Assembly: GCA_911728455.2 (NCBI GenBank)
Contig: OU452231.1
Coordinates: 3,752,236 to 3,816,235 of the forward strand
Direction: 5' to 3'
DNA length: 64,000 bases
Origin: Marthasterias glacialis
Lineage: Eukaryota > Echinodermata > Asteroidea > Forcipulatida > Asteriidae
Part shown: piece after piece, positions 1-11,060 of the stretch
Position numbering within the stretch: the first letter of the stretch is position 1
Layout of the letters: each line of letters begins with the position of its first letter
The notes under the pieces: generated by a model
Told to the model about the DNA's origin: nothing
The model's input: the letters and a program-made list of their open reading frames with translations, nothing else
Databases searched by the model: none
Made by a program: the position numbers and the translations under genes

Positions 1-773
1 TTTGAACATTTTTGAAAAGCATAAATGTTTTATCAGAGTACAAACTTTAGAGGATCCCTTAGTTAGCTTGGGTCACCATCTAAAAATCGTCAAAGATCAT
101 TTTGAAACGGGGAAATTTATCTGACAGGTGTTGATAGCATGAGCGATTTGAGTTCATAATCTTGTTAAATTCTTCTTCTTCACTTTTCTTCCCTTGCTTA
201 TAAAAGACCCTCTGCATGTCTTGTGTGAAGCAAGGGTGAAAACCGCAAGAGCTATTTCTGGCCACAAATTAATGTGCAAACCACATTTTTGGAACAAAGT
301 TGAGAGAATGATTTGTGGGTGTGACTTAAGCGGGGCTTTCCAGGCTTGCAGATAACAAGTCCACAGTGATCAGAGTTAGGACGTCAGGATGTATACAGTT
401 TAGCTCCCAATCTTATCACTTACAACCACACTTTTTCCCCCTGGAAAGGTTCCTAATGAATTCCTAGGAACTGGAAAACCGACCCAAAAATATCGACCTT
501 TTTCCTGAAATTGTGAGCTCACAAAGCAAATGTTTTCCTAAGTGAATCCTGAATTCATAACCTGTAAAAAAAAAACAAATTTGCCTGAACTTTTTAAACC
601 AGAGATGAATTTGAGTCGCTCCTAACCTGTTTGTTTTTCCCCTTTCCTCTTTTCTCCTTCATAAATTTGAAACTGAAAGCTCATCTCCACAATCCATCCT
701 GACATCTAGGGATTGTATTTTGATTTTTATTTGTCTTGTTCCTTTTTGTTCTCTTCCCTCCCTCCTGGCACAG
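1..773 (+). other. LDB1: Intron upstream of the LDB1 terminal exon
   Basis: This AT-rich stretch has no coding signature and no upstream LDB1 exon that I can recognise. It ends in a long pyrimidine-rich tract (about 720-770) and a CAG acceptor at 771-773, directly before the recognisable LDB1 coding exon, so I read it as the 3' part of the last intron. A 61-codon open frame on the - strand near its start resembles no known protein. Confidence 0.75.
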
Positions 774-1028
774 GATGTGATGGTCGTCGGCGAGCCCTCC
801 CTGATGGGCGGAGAGTTTGGCGATGAGGACGAGAGGCTTATCACACGGCTGGAGAACCAGCAGTTCGACTCCAACAATGGCATGGACATGGAGGAGGAGT
901 TCGAATCCGGGTCCAGTAAGCGGCCCCCGTCATCAGGCGGGCCCGGTCCGTGGACACCAGGGGATGTCAAACCACCTGTCGTCACACAGGGACAAGATGA
1001 CAAAGCCACGTCGTCCAATTCAAACTGA
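774..1028 (+). CDS. LDB1: LIM domain-binding protein 1-like, terminal coding exon (partial gene)
   Basis: This exon encodes 84 residues to a TGA at 1026-1028. It opens in phase 0 with DVMVVGEPSLMGGEFGDEDE and continues RLITRLENQQFD, which is the strongly conserved LIM-interaction domain (LID) of LDB1/CLIM2/Drosophila Chip. In that family the LID binds LIM domains of LIM-homeodomain and LMO proteins, while the N-terminal dimerisation domain (upstream of this window) links enhancer and promoter complexes in the nucleus. After the LID the tail is acidic (DMEEEFE) and then Ser/Pro/Gly-rich, with the low conservation usual for this protein's C-terminus. The start is a splice acceptor (pyrimidine tract then CAG at 771-773), not a methionine; the Met codons inside it are not starts. 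All earlier exons lie to the left of the window. LDB2 is a vertebrate paralogue, so for an invertebrate single-copy LDB1/2 is the right reading. Confidence 0.93.
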   Translation, partial: DVMVVGEPSLMGGEFGDEDERLITRLENQQFDSNNGMDMEEEFESGSSKRPPSSGGPGPWTPGDVKPPVVTQGQDDKATSSNSN

Positions 1029-1290
1029 TAGATCACCTCTGTAAACATTTTTTCTAAAAAACAACAACAATACTCCACTTTCTGTCCTTGATGACTCAAC
1101 TCCGTTGTTTGAGCAGAAGGTGTTGTCACCCAGTGGTTTCCCCCAATCAGGGAACAGTTATATCCGAATTGGGACAAGAGGGTACCAATCAGGGTTACAG
1201 TCTATTCCAATCTGGATAGACGGGTGACAATTACAAACTCAAATAAATAAATGCATCTGTTTTTAACAGTAGCCTGCCGTATTAAATAAA
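1029..1290 (+). other. LDB1: LDB1 proximal 3'UTR with tandem poly(A) signals
   Basis: Non-coding sequence follows the LDB1 stop codon. Canonical AATAAA hexamers occur at 1242-1247, 1246-1251 and 1285-1290, with ATTAAA at 1281-1286. This cluster suits a short-isoform polyadenylation site about 250 nt after the stop. No transcript evidence is available here. Confidence 0.55.
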
Positions 1291-2494
1291 ACAGTAGCTT
1301 TGGAAGATTACTCTGAATTGGGTGATAAGAGTTTTTTCTAGAGGAGGACTTTCTGGTTGGGAAAGGGACTGGAGTGAGCATTATTCAAGACCTGCGACTC
1401 TCTACAGTCAATCACACCTCAGCCCCTCCCACCTTTCCTGAGTCAGTTCAATAAGAATAACCCTGTTGTTCATGTACAGTGACCATTTGCTATAAATCAA
1501 CGATGCATTTCTGTGCCCCTGTACCTCGGATTCGCCCGCAGTATGTTGATATATCCAGTTCCCGCATGCATTTGTATCATAAAACAAGATTTTTGTATGC
1601 AAGGCACACGACTATTTTTTACTTCAGCCTCACTCTGCTTCACATGAGTTTTGTATCAAAAGAAACAAAATGGCCGAGTTTTTTGAGAGAAGGCAAGATA
1701 GAGCAGTGAGCGAGCCAAAGCCATCGCAGCATTGATTCACGGGAGTTGTCTCCATTTTATTAGCTTGATTTATTCCATAGAACTTGGAGATCAGTTTTCC
1801 TTCCTCCGTGGTTGGTCCTTCCACTTTGGGAACCATGTTTTTTTTGTTAATGAGATGATAGCCACTAGAGGGCGCCCTATCAAACTCTCTGTTTACATCT
1901 AGACTGGTTCCCGGTCCCTACATCGTTCTTGACTGTATTTAGGGACCGGTAGCAAGCAATGAAATACCTGGCAGATTTCTTCCAGGTATATGCTTATTTG
2001 AATTAGCATATAGGCCTCTGTAATCCCATAATGCAATGCATGGCAGACACAGAATCTCAGAATCTCCCACCGTGCAGACTAACATTAGTTAAGATGATCT
2101 TCTAAACTTGGCTTGAATTTGGATGTTGAGGGTTTGTTAACTATGTCGGGGTGAAGGGTTTACGCTACACAAAAGTGCTAGTGTTCAAACAACAACATGC
2201 ACATGTCACAAGCATAGCCAACGTCATCTCTAAACATAGAAAATCATTACTGGGCCGGCACAAGCGAGGGCCAATCAAAAGCGCCATACCGGTAGTAACT
2301 ACCGCATCTCTACATACAGTCAGAATGAGAATGATGCAGAGACTGGGAACCAGTCTAACTTAACATCAAGAGAGGGCGCCAAACATGTTTGTTACATAAA
2401 CAGTCATATTTATTATTTTATTGTTCATAGTTCAATGGTGTCTTTAGAGTGTTCCTGGCTCCTGACAATAACCTGTTTATAGTCTGTAGGCTTT

Positions 2495-2531
<37 letters not shown>

Positions 2532-3160
2532 TCGCATCTTATGTGGAGAGGAATTGACACTTGATATTTTGTAAAGGATGCATGAATTTTGTTTTCCAGA
2601 AGGCAGTTGGCTCATGAGAAAAAATTGATAACTTTTATAGTGGAAGTGATGCAAGAATTTCATATTATAAACGATTGGGAAGGGGAGTTTGGTCACTAAG
2701 TCGTCGGTCCTTGGCGGTTACAAACATGCAACAAATTCTTGAAAATGTTAATCTTTGAAGGTTGAAGTAAGGTTCTAAGATCATTATGGAGATTCATCGG
2801 TGGAAAGTGTGGATGTCTGAAACTTAAAAAAAGACGGAAGTTCAGCAGAAGTTCTTGCAGTTACCACAAAAATGAGTGTAACTTGATCACTGTATTGCAC
2901 ACTCGGTGACGCACACAAAGTAACTTTGAAAATTGGACGCATAACAGTCTTTAAGCAGGGTTTATATTTTATTACACATATTTACAAAGTGTTCTGATTA
3001 AGTGAAAGCATTTGTCTATATACAAGGCAGACGGCATGTACACTTTAATTTACATTCAAAAACATGCATTACACTAACGAGTTTAGGTCTAGAGAAGAGA
3101 AGGGTTGATTTGTAAAGTCCAGCGTAACCCATATGAGTAGAATTTTGAAACCAACCTATT
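1291..3160. other. Non-coding interval, possible extended LDB1 3'UTR
   Basis: No exon, RNA gene or long open frame is supported here. The stretch is AT-rich and contains a (TG)n microsatellite. It is either long 3'UTR of LDB1 or intergenic DNA; the sequence alone cannot decide. Confidence 0.4.
2498..2529. repeat. (TG)n microsatellite
   Basis: About 16 uninterrupted TG dinucleotides. A - strand open frame ending in HTHTHTHT is simply this repeat translated. Confidence 0.97.
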
Positions 3161-3640
3161 GTGGAGAATGTTGCACTGGTACCATATGAAAATCATATAA
3201 AGGTTGAGAGTTATGAAGGTGGATGTGGGCTCTGCAAAGACAGGGGACCACCCTATAGAACTGCTTAAAGACAGGGTATACTTTTGGTTTACTCCGAAAA
3301 TAAATGACCATAAAAACTTACTTGGTGAGGAGAGACGGAGAGCTGTTGATAGTATGAAGCACTGTGAGAAACAACTCCCTTTGAAGTAACGTAGTTTTTG
3401 AGAAAGGGGTAATTTCTCTCTAAAATATTTGAATCTGAGAAAGGCTTCAGGCATGAAGCCTTTTTTCACGTAATGAAAAACATGCAGTTTCACCATTTTC
3501 GGATCCTTCTCGTGGAGATAACCACTTACCTTTTTTGAAACAAAATTTTCCAGAGGTTAGTATTAATGGGTTTACATCTACAATTAGAATAATAGGATTG
3601 CAACAAACGTATGGTTCCAAACACCAAAGGTGTACCCTGC
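3160..3640. repeat. Dispersed repeat copy (GTGTCCACTGCC-type family)
   Basis: The segment holds phrases such as ACTTACTTGGTGAGGAGAGA, AGCACTGTGAGAAACAACTC and AAGTAACGTAGTTTTTGAGA, and ends near TGTACCCTGCCTTTAA. These match a very abundant non-coding repeat that I remember from sea-star genomic sequence. A more divergent partial copy lies at 28.4-28.7 kb. The family assignment rests on memory; repeat status is supported by partial similarity of the two copies. Confidence 0.55.
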
Positions 3641-3835
3641 CTTTAAGCAGAAAATATTGCTTAACAAAATGTCTGCTTTAAACACATTTTAGCAGGAAAC
3701 CAGTCACACATTGTACACATGAAATGGTATTTTGGCTGGTAACCTATTTCTGATAACGGAAATTGTTTTGTACTTAACTACTGTTTGTGCTTAAGCAGCT
3801 CTCCAATCTCCATGAAACTTTCTGGTGGTTTAACA
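3641..3835. repeat. Degenerate MITE copy, CCAATTTCAT/TAAGCAG family
   Basis: Contains the family's internal phrases (TAAGCAGAAAATATTGCTTA, GGAAACCAGTCACA, ATTGTACA) and ends in a GCTTAAGCAGCTCT-type terminus. A full copy with terminal inverted repeats lies at 26.83-27.02 kb; other copies are at 21.3, 24.7, 33.3 and 38.3 kb. Confidence 0.6.
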
Positions 3836-4041
3836 GTTCTGCTTACCCCCCAATTTGTTTATTTTACATGGTGCTTGTCTTGACATTACACGGAACAATT
3901 AGTGGTAATATTCATGCTGGATTTTAGCTCCTTTTTGTTTTGTTTGGGGGGGGGGATGATGTTGGATAGGCAGTTATGCAGGGAAGCAACAGTGTTATCA
4001 ACATTATAATTGTTGTACCATATATTTAACAGATACATGTA

Positions 4042-4759
4042 TGTAAATACCATTTTGTACGTTTATCGAAATGTCTGATTGTATGGGTTTATTGGTGGGA
4101 ATGGACAAAGCTCCCCTTCCTCCCCTGTACCTAAATTCTACATCTTTTGTGGAATTCTTAAGTTTACTGTATGGGTTTTGGTGTTTTGATGTACCTGGGC
4201 TTGCAAGTCTGTAATCATCATAAATTGCTTCTCTTCACCTAGGAGCACATGTTTGCTAACCAGACATAAAATGCTCTTTATCACGATTGCTTCTCCTAAG
4301 AGTACACACTTAGTAACACACTTGCTTGCAAGACCGATTTAGTCATGAACGCTTCCCATCACCTAGGAGTATACATTGTGTACTTAGAACATGCGAGGCT
4401 CTGTGTTTATAATCGCATCTCTTTACTAATAAGAGAAACACATTGTACACTCACTTGTAGGCTCTTAACCATAAATTGCTTCTCTTCAACTAGAATTACA
4501 ACATTAAGGCATCCATTACATAGATAGCAGAGAAGCTCTGTGGCTTGTGAAACATTGAGTTCAGGGTACTCGAGGAAAGAATTGAGACTTTTTAGAAGTA
4601 AATACAGGAGGATCAGCCTTTGTACATATTTTTAGCTAACATTTTTTGGTGTATTTCTTTCTGTTGCCTCTTAATTATTTATATCACTTTAATTAATGTC
4701 ATGTTTTGTTTCAGTAGGTTAGTTAATTATGTCTTACCATATCTATATTACTGTATATA
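4042..4759 (+). promoter_or_regulatory. LDB1: Three Pumilio-type UGUANAUA motifs (possible LDB1 distal 3'UTR)
   Basis: TGTAAATA at 4042-4049, TGTACATA at 4621-4628 and TGTATATA at 4752-4759 all fit the PUF/Pumilio recognition consensus UGUANAUA on the strand of LDB1. They are relevant only if the LDB1 transcript extends this far. An AATAAA at 4879-4884 could end such a long isoform. Motif occurrence in AT-rich DNA may be chance. Confidence 0.3.
4200..4515. repeat. Degenerate tandem repeat, ~100-bp period
   Basis: A phrase like ATTGCTTCTCTTCACCTAGG-AGTACACA recurs around 4225, 4287, 4350, 4410 and 4480 with many substitutions. It has no coding pattern. Confidence 0.5.
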
Positions 4760-4884
4760 TTATACAGTTTACAAAAAAAATCAAGAGAATAATTTGTAAG
4801 GAGACTGTTTGGAATATCATGAAAAAAGGGTTTCATGTTGAAACAATTAAAAACAAATTTCAAGAGGTTAGATTCTTAAATAAA

Positions 4885-7483
4885 CGTCAAAGGATTTGAA
4901 AGAAGCGTTTCTGCCTCGGTGTTCAAGCTGTCATTCAAGCATTTAATGTTTTTCCCCCCGAAAACGGCGCTAGTTTCCTCATGGATTTTCTACTCGTTTG
5001 TTTGGTTTCTTCTAATTCAAAATAAGGAAAAATTGTTTCAGGGAATTTTTTTTTTTTTAATCATGGCAGTATAGAGAGTCACCCGAGACCTTTTTCTAAT
5101 GCTGCTTGCACAAACAGACGCTGGAAATCATTCAGCAGACGACGCGTCAGCCTTGAGTTTGTACATGGCTGGACCCGACATAGCTGCAAATAGAACTTTT
5201 CCCAGAGTAATTTGTCCCGATTTTCTCCCTGATTTCCGGATTTGTTATTGACCTCCCTCCCTTGGCCATCACAGAGACGAAAAGACTCGTTTTACGTTTA
5301 AACCTGTAGATTTCTTTAAGTGGTAAGAGTCTATTGTTACCCAGTGTTCAGGATTTTTTTCTTTAAACAACAAAAAACAAAATTAGGTCTTGAAAAAGAG
5401 TCGTAATGAAAATATTTCATAAAAAGATGACAGAAACCTACATGAACTACCGACTGGTTATTATAGACCGCACGCATTCGCCGCCATCTTTAAGGTCGAA
5501 CGTGCGAATATCGAACAGTTTGACCTCTTTAGCCCTTTCCAGCACTAATGCTCATAGTGACGTTTTATTCAATGATTAGCATGTATTTACCCGGTTGAAG
5601 AGTTTATATTTCCCATACCCATGAGGAATGTTTCTAATGGATGTATACATGTACTTTATTAAGACAGTAATTTGTTGGTGGGTGTGGTGGGGGTGGGGGG
5701 ATCACCCAAGTATATAGTAGGTCAAATCAATAAACAAACCGTTCAGAATTAAAATATTTACACATTTGTACATGAGTGTGGCTTACATTAAAAACAATGC
5801 AGTATAAAGGGCAACTAACCTTTTTCCCCCAGAACTATGGAGGAAATTTACCCAAAAAACCACAGGATTTTTTTTTTTTTTATAGGTTTGTAAAGGCAGG
5901 ATTTTAGTTTGAGTACAATGATTATTCACATGCTTGCCCCTATACATTAAACACCGGTTTCAGCTTGTGGCGTTTACGTTTCGTATTAGGGCTTCCACAC
6001 CATGCAGCTCTGCAGTTTAACATAATTTTGTTGGAAAGACGTTTACACTCAAAAAAACATTAAATCTATCATCGGAATATATTCTAGTATATAACAGTCA
6101 ACAAGTATGACTTGACGTTCAAACAATCACGGGGGTACAAAAAAACAAACAAACAAACAATGTTTGGGCCATGTTACATAATGCCAATGGGATACTTGGG
6201 TGGGGGACGAATTGAGATCAGTGGTGGCAAAAAGTAAAGTCGAATGTTTGTGACAATATGCGCATGCGCCACGTAAACACCGGTGTTTGCTGCCACCTAG
6301 CGTGCTATCTCCGATATACAGACCACACGTTTAACTCAATCTCCCAACAGGAACGTAACTTAATGAAATTACAGTTTGGGGTCGATTAAGACGCTGACCA
6401 TACAAAATACAATTTGCTTACCCAAGCTGTTCCTCTTTCATTATATTAAGTACGGCTGTTTGCCCGTCAAATTTACCTTGTTCGACTGGTGTGACGAGGC
6501 CCTCTTCAATAAGCACCGGGTGTCACATGAGATTTTGTCCCCCGATGAGTATGTCCCCCATACGGCGAATTGTGTCGATAGTTCGTCCGACAGCGCCCTC
6601 TTTTGACACGGCTTCCTTGTTAATTTTTACCGTATGGAGGACACGCACAGTGGGGGCCTAAATCCACTATGACACCCGCTCCTGACCCCTTTCCTCGTGA
6701 CCTCGTGACTAAACTTGAAATACCATCCCAACATCACTTAATCTTTGTGTCGAAAAAAAATTAGGGGCGTACGCCATTCGGGGGCTACCAAAACCGTTAA
6801 GGAGTGCCGAGTCCACGTGCCTAGTTGTTGTGAACTTTCTGATTGGCTTACTAATCAGCAGATTGTTTTGGACATTTATTAATTATATATATATATATAT
6901 ATCTTATTTTTTTAAACAATATTCTTACAATTAAATTACACAAATTACAAGTAAAAACTGAAATAGCTTATAACATGTTTTCGTTTTTTGATTTTACAAC
7001 GTTACATTCCGCATGTGGAACATTTATCCGAAATCCCAAATCGAAAAAATATCATTTTCGAATAAAGGTCATGGACAGATTTATCTATTTATCTTGTCAT
7101 AGAAAGATAGCTCCGTTTTATTTTGAAAGGCTTCACGTCGACACTACCACCTTTTCCATCAATACAAACTCACCTGATTACACCGAGGCCCAGACGTAGA
7201 CTGGCCCCTCTTAATTTGTGATTGTAGAATCAGCGCTGGGATCGTACTGGTTGCGTACAGGGAACGCGAGGAGGAGTCTGGGAACGCTCAGCCATAAATT
7301 GCTGACAATATCCTCTCTCTTTTTTCTAATCGACGGTTAATCTTGTTTCGGTTGAAAGAAGAACCCTACACGATCTCCTCCAAACGACTGCCTCCACACC
7401 TCTATAAAGCTGCAGGAACCTATTATTCAATAATATCATTACTTAAAATGTTCATTTTGACTTCTGTGAAACATCTCATCAAT
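4885..7483. other. Intergenic interval between LDB1 and the spondin-2-like gene
   Basis: AT-rich DNA with no supported exon. It contains homopolymer runs, a (TA)n microsatellite at 6884-6902 and a stretch near 6220-6310 with complementary GTGGTGGCA/TGCTGCCACC ends around a GCGCATGCGC core, which may be a small fold-back element. It should also hold the 3'UTR of the - strand spondin-2-like gene just left of 7484. Confidence 0.5.
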
Positions 7484-7773
7484 TTAGAAAATGAACTTGT
7501 TGCGCTTTTTCTTTCCCATGTAGTTTCTTCTCTGGATGTTCATGTACTTCTTTGTCTCTTTCTTGATGCGAGCCTTGACACACTTTTTCTGGGGTTTCCC
7601 CACGGGGTTGCGGCACGCCTCCAGCCCGATCAGGTTCGGGCAGTCTCGCCCGCCATTTTTCGGCTTTTCGATGACCACGCGGAAGCGTCGCCTGATGCCG
7701 ACCTTACATAGGGTGTCACAGGGGCTCCAAGCTCCCCACGGCGTCACCTCACAGTCGTACGGTGTAACTATAT
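7484..7773 (-). CDS. SPON2: Spondin-2 (mindin)-like, coding exon 4 (TSP type-1 repeat and C-terminus)
   Basis: Last coding exon (290 nt) of the gene that starts at 16998. After the linker DIVTPYDCEV comes one thrombospondin type-1 repeat. Its WGAWSPC holds the W-x-x-W-x-x-C core, the usual site of tryptophan C-mannosylation, followed by C/R-rich strands (CKVGIRRRF, GGRDCP, EACRNP). The acceptor is TTTTTCACAG just above 7773, and phase 1 matches the preceding donor. The protein ends in an unusually long, Lys/Arg-rich tail of about 40 residues (KKCVKARIKKETKKYMN... to IF) that goes beyond the canonical TSR end. Such a tail could bind heparan sulfate or matrix; that role is inferred. Confidence 0.93.
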
Positions 7774-8137
7774 CTGTGAAAAAGAAATCATTGAATAAAA
7801 AAAGGAGGAAACGGTGTTAAAAACATGGGTACGGGAATGGGTTGTCTCGGTTCAAAACTTTACTTACTATTATTGATTGAAATGATTGGCACATTTTGGT
7901 ATTGTTTCTTCAAAAAAAGTGCTTTGCATGCATACAGCTGCCTTTTTGAATTAAAGATGGAGCTTATAAATCCGTTTGTTCTTCATGGCAACGTTTGAAC
8001 ACAAAAAAAAACATTCAGAAAGAGTGGGGTGGGATTATCAAAATCCTGAATGTGTAGTCTTTCCATCGAAAAAAAATAACTGTATTTTGAGATCATGATC
8101 TTTAAATTGATCTTTTAAATAAATTAGTTGTAAATAC
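7774..8137 (-). other. SPON2: Intron 3 of the spondin-2-like gene
   Basis: A 364-nt phase-1 intron, donor GTATTT next to 8138 and acceptor CACAG above 7773. AT-rich with nothing else evident. Confidence 0.88.
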
Positions 8138-8573
8138 CTGTGTCAATTCCAGGAAAAACAAACTCCGGACTGTCCTGAGGCATCATTCCATTGATCTCCC
8201 CTGACGACCCTCCCCTTCCCCCATTCTCCAACTGGGTCACATCAGTTAGGAGATCCATCATCCACGAATTGTCGTCCACTTCCTGCCAGGCCAACGTCAC
8301 CCTTGCGATGGGGGGAAGCGACTCCTGCTGCGGGTAGAAGAAGGAGTTGGCCGGGTGGTCCGGGTAGTGCGAGGTGATCTGGGTGATGGGTTCCTGGGGA
8401 TTGCTGACGTAGTCCGGGGATGTAAAGGAGAACCCCCCGTCTGTGCCCGCATCATAGGGCTGGAGGTACAGATGGAGGGGTCGTTTGCGCCAGGTGCCCC
8501 CCTCGCAGAGGTCCTGATTACTAACGCCGACGAACCAGTCCGGACTGGGGATGAGATGAACTGCAAAAGAGAT
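8138..8573 (-). CDS. SPON2: Spondin-2 (mindin)-like, coding exon 3 (core of Spondin_N)
   Basis: This 436-nt exon encodes the most diagnostic part of the Spondin_N domain: ISFAVHLIPSPDWFVGVSNQ, then the block YDAGTDGGFSFTSPDY, then HPANSFFYPQQESLPPIARV. These match the F-spondin/mindin signatures PSPDWFVG, DAGTD-G-F-F-SP and HP-NSF-YP-----PPIA. The acceptor is GTCTGCAG directly above 8573. A closer AG inside TTTTGCAG would break the frame, so the outer one is chosen. The exon ends in phase 1. A Gly-rich acidic linker (NGGRGGSSGE) follows the domain and leads to the TSR exon. Confidence 0.95.
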
Positions 8574-9827
8574 CTGCAGACATTGGAAGAGAAATAGTCA
8601 TATTTAGACTGACTGCTTTATTGATGTAATTCTCCTTAAGATTTCACCGCGTACCATTTTTCACTTGACCTTTCACCCATTATGCTTTGGTTGAACTCAT
8701 CCGGGAAGTGCCGTTAAGACAGATTGTCCACTTTGAAAACCGACCAATCAATTGATAAATGGTAAATTCCTTATTCAACATCAAGAGATTGCAGTCCATT
8801 GCAATTATTTTTTTTTCAATTCAATTGACTGTAGTTTTGAGCGCATGAGGGCGCTTTCAACTGCGAATTTCCTTGCATCACAATTACAGTTTCATCTTAC
8901 TTTGAATGCGCCTGAATGTAGTTTTCTTGTATCAATGGCAGAATAAATTATACAACACTACATTGAAAATGATAACAAAAACAAGAAACAGTTCGTTTTA
9001 CGTGTTTTTCGTCACGTAAAGTTGGTTCACACACGCCCTCACGCGGTCAAAATTACCACGAATTCGATAGAACATTAAACTTCTCTTACTCTCATACAAT
9101 GCCATACCATAATGGAGAAAAACCAATAAAAATTATGCCTAAATAAAATAAGTATAGACAATCTAACACTAATCGCTCACTGCAGCAACAATTCTCAAGG
9201 CTCAAGCACTGACCAAACTCAATAAGCATTTCGCACAAGCAATATTTGACGTTGAATCGATCAGCTTCAGGAAACTTGTAATCGACCAAAATAGTACCGG
9301 TCAGTTGCTTGCCGGCGGGGGTAGGGGATAGCTACCATATCGGTCCCCAGCCCCACCCAATGACACGTCTTTTTTACTCACTGCTAACGATAGAGAGAAA
9401 CAATGTTACATAAAGTTGCTTAAAAAATTAACCGAGGAGGGCAGACGGATTAAGGTGTATATCATGCCCGATATGTGGCAGAGGGAATCTCCCGTATTAA
9501 ATGCTCATACTCTTAACACCCTCTTCCCCTGTTGTACAGAAGTACCCCACCACCCCGAAAAAATCCGGTAGAGAACTTCTGAGATTCCCAAAACACAATC
9601 AAGACACAATGGGACACCATGCCATCCTGTACCAAATGAGAAGTGGGCAGGGTTGACCTAACCCCAAGCATTATATCGAAGGCAGAATTATTTTCTCAAT
9701 CCTCACCGAAGATAAATCTCAGGTGCCCCACTGCGTATGTGTAAAAAATTACGCTCTTCTTTCTGTTTTCCGTGATCAAGAAACACTGTTGCTTTATCGA
9801 AAGAAAAACACCCATGGATAGTTTTAC
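8574..9827 (-). other. SPON2: Intron 2 of the spondin-2-like gene
   Basis: A 1,254-nt phase-0 intron with donor GTAAAA next to 9828. No repeats or exons recognised inside. Confidence 0.85.
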
Positions 9828-10045
9828 CTTTGTGAAGTCTCTGCTCAGTGACACCGTTGCAGAAGATGAACCCGTCCCAGTTGGTATAGACTTAGCGGCG
9901 AAGACGACGTGGACAGACGAATTGCGGGTCATCTCACCCTGCAGCTTGTTCCCGGATGGGTCCTCTCCCTCCACAAAATTCCGGAAAGCTTGACCAGACA
10001 GCTTCCCTGACTCCCACATCATGAAGTGATCATTGTGAGAGGCAC
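9828..10045 (-). CDS. SPON2: Spondin-2 (mindin)-like, coding exon 2 (Spondin_N middle)
   Basis: A 218-nt exon encoding GASHNDHFMMWESGKLSGQA, FRNFVEGEDPSG and SVHVVFAAKSIPTGTGSSSA. The order GASH--(Y/F)-MW and VF-A--IP-GTG follows mindin/F-spondin closely. The acceptor is ACAATGCAG above 10045 and the donor is GTAAAA. The first two bases complete the Gly codon begun in exon 1, which gives the family's L-GASH junction. Confidence 0.93.
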
Positions 10046-10164
10046 CTGCATTGTGAATTAGAACGAAGTACATTTTAAATGGGCAGTGCAATTCAAATGG
10101 TTTTCCATCATTTTGATAGTGCGGCCATCATACGAATAAGGATTGTGAAGCAATTATAGTAAAA

Positions 10165-10267
10165 GCACCTTGCACATTTTCACGACCGGGCATCGAACCC
10201 ACATCCCGGCGACTCAGCCATCGGAACTCGACTTCGACGCGCCAGACCATCCGGCCACGACACGCTA
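10165..10267 (-). repeat. tRNA-derived SINE head (family 1)
   Basis: Read on the - strand, the segment starts GTGTCGTGGCCGGATGG (A-box-like) and ends with a B-box-like GGGTTCGATGCCCGG. The acceptor-stem ends are no longer fully complementary and the arms are mutated, so it is a SINE head and not a working tRNA. Confidence 0.7.
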
Positions 10268-10654
10268 AAGACCGCGGGAAGACAATTGCATTTTGTATAA
10301 TTTGTTGTCCTACCTTATAAACTTGGCTGCCAATGTTTGTATGTAATTTATTCACCCTTTGAAAAACCAACCCAGAATATTTTAGTCTTACGTAATGACA
10401 GTCTGACGTCAAAGAAATTACCCGGATTATGGGTCCTGTAGGCCTTTTTAGGCGCATAGATTGTACAGAAGCGCCTTGCACTATTACTACCACTGTTCGT
10501 TGGCACCCCTGAAAACATCTCAACTCCTTTGGAGTATGCAGCTCCGGCAGCCAAAGTGGCACACAGTTTGCTAATCGTTAACATCAACAAACTCTATCCT
10601 TGCAGGTACCCATGTACTCCTGTGTGATGAGAAGCAATTATGGTGCAGTGTGTT

Positions 10655-10765
10655 GCCCAGGAACACAAGTGTCACGACCGGGATTCGAACCCACACTCTG
10701 ATGATGACTCAGCCGTCAGAGGTTGAGGTTTGATGCTCTAGACCGCACGGCCCACGGCAAGCTGC
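10655..10765 (-). repeat. tRNA-derived SINE head (family 1)
   Basis: The - strand carries GGGCCGTGCGGTCTAGAGC and, later, GTGGGTTCGAATCCCGGTCG. The second phrase is a perfect B box and is shared with the copies at 10.2, 21.9 and 45.7 kb. It is flanked by shared SINE body sequence (AGGAACACAAGTGTCACGAC on +). Confidence 0.75.
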
Positions 10766-10965
10766 AATGCAAAGACCATTTCCCATGGAATTCAGATAAC
10801 ACAACGAGGTCATAACCCAGTTTTTGGAAAAGGTCATTCAATACTCTTGCAAATAAAGGTTCCACACTCCAAGGTCGTATCAAACACCATTGTTCCCCCC
10901 TCCCATCCACTCAGGGCCTCTCAATAAACACTGAAAGTGATAAATGTAACTATCATTTCTATGAA

Positions 10966-11060
10966 GTGGGTCAAATTCGGGTCACATTGACCCCGTATCT
11001 GGGTTAACTAGCACCTGACCCAGATTTACTCTAACCCGACCGTCAGCGAGAGACCACAAG
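10966..11060. repeat. Partial GGGTCA/TGACCC-rich element
   Basis: Dense direct and inverted GGGTCA motifs (GTGGGTCAAATTCGGGTCAC, ATTGACCCCG, TGACCCAGAT) match the longer elements at 31.3 and 39.4 kb. This copy is truncated and degenerate. Confidence 0.55.
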
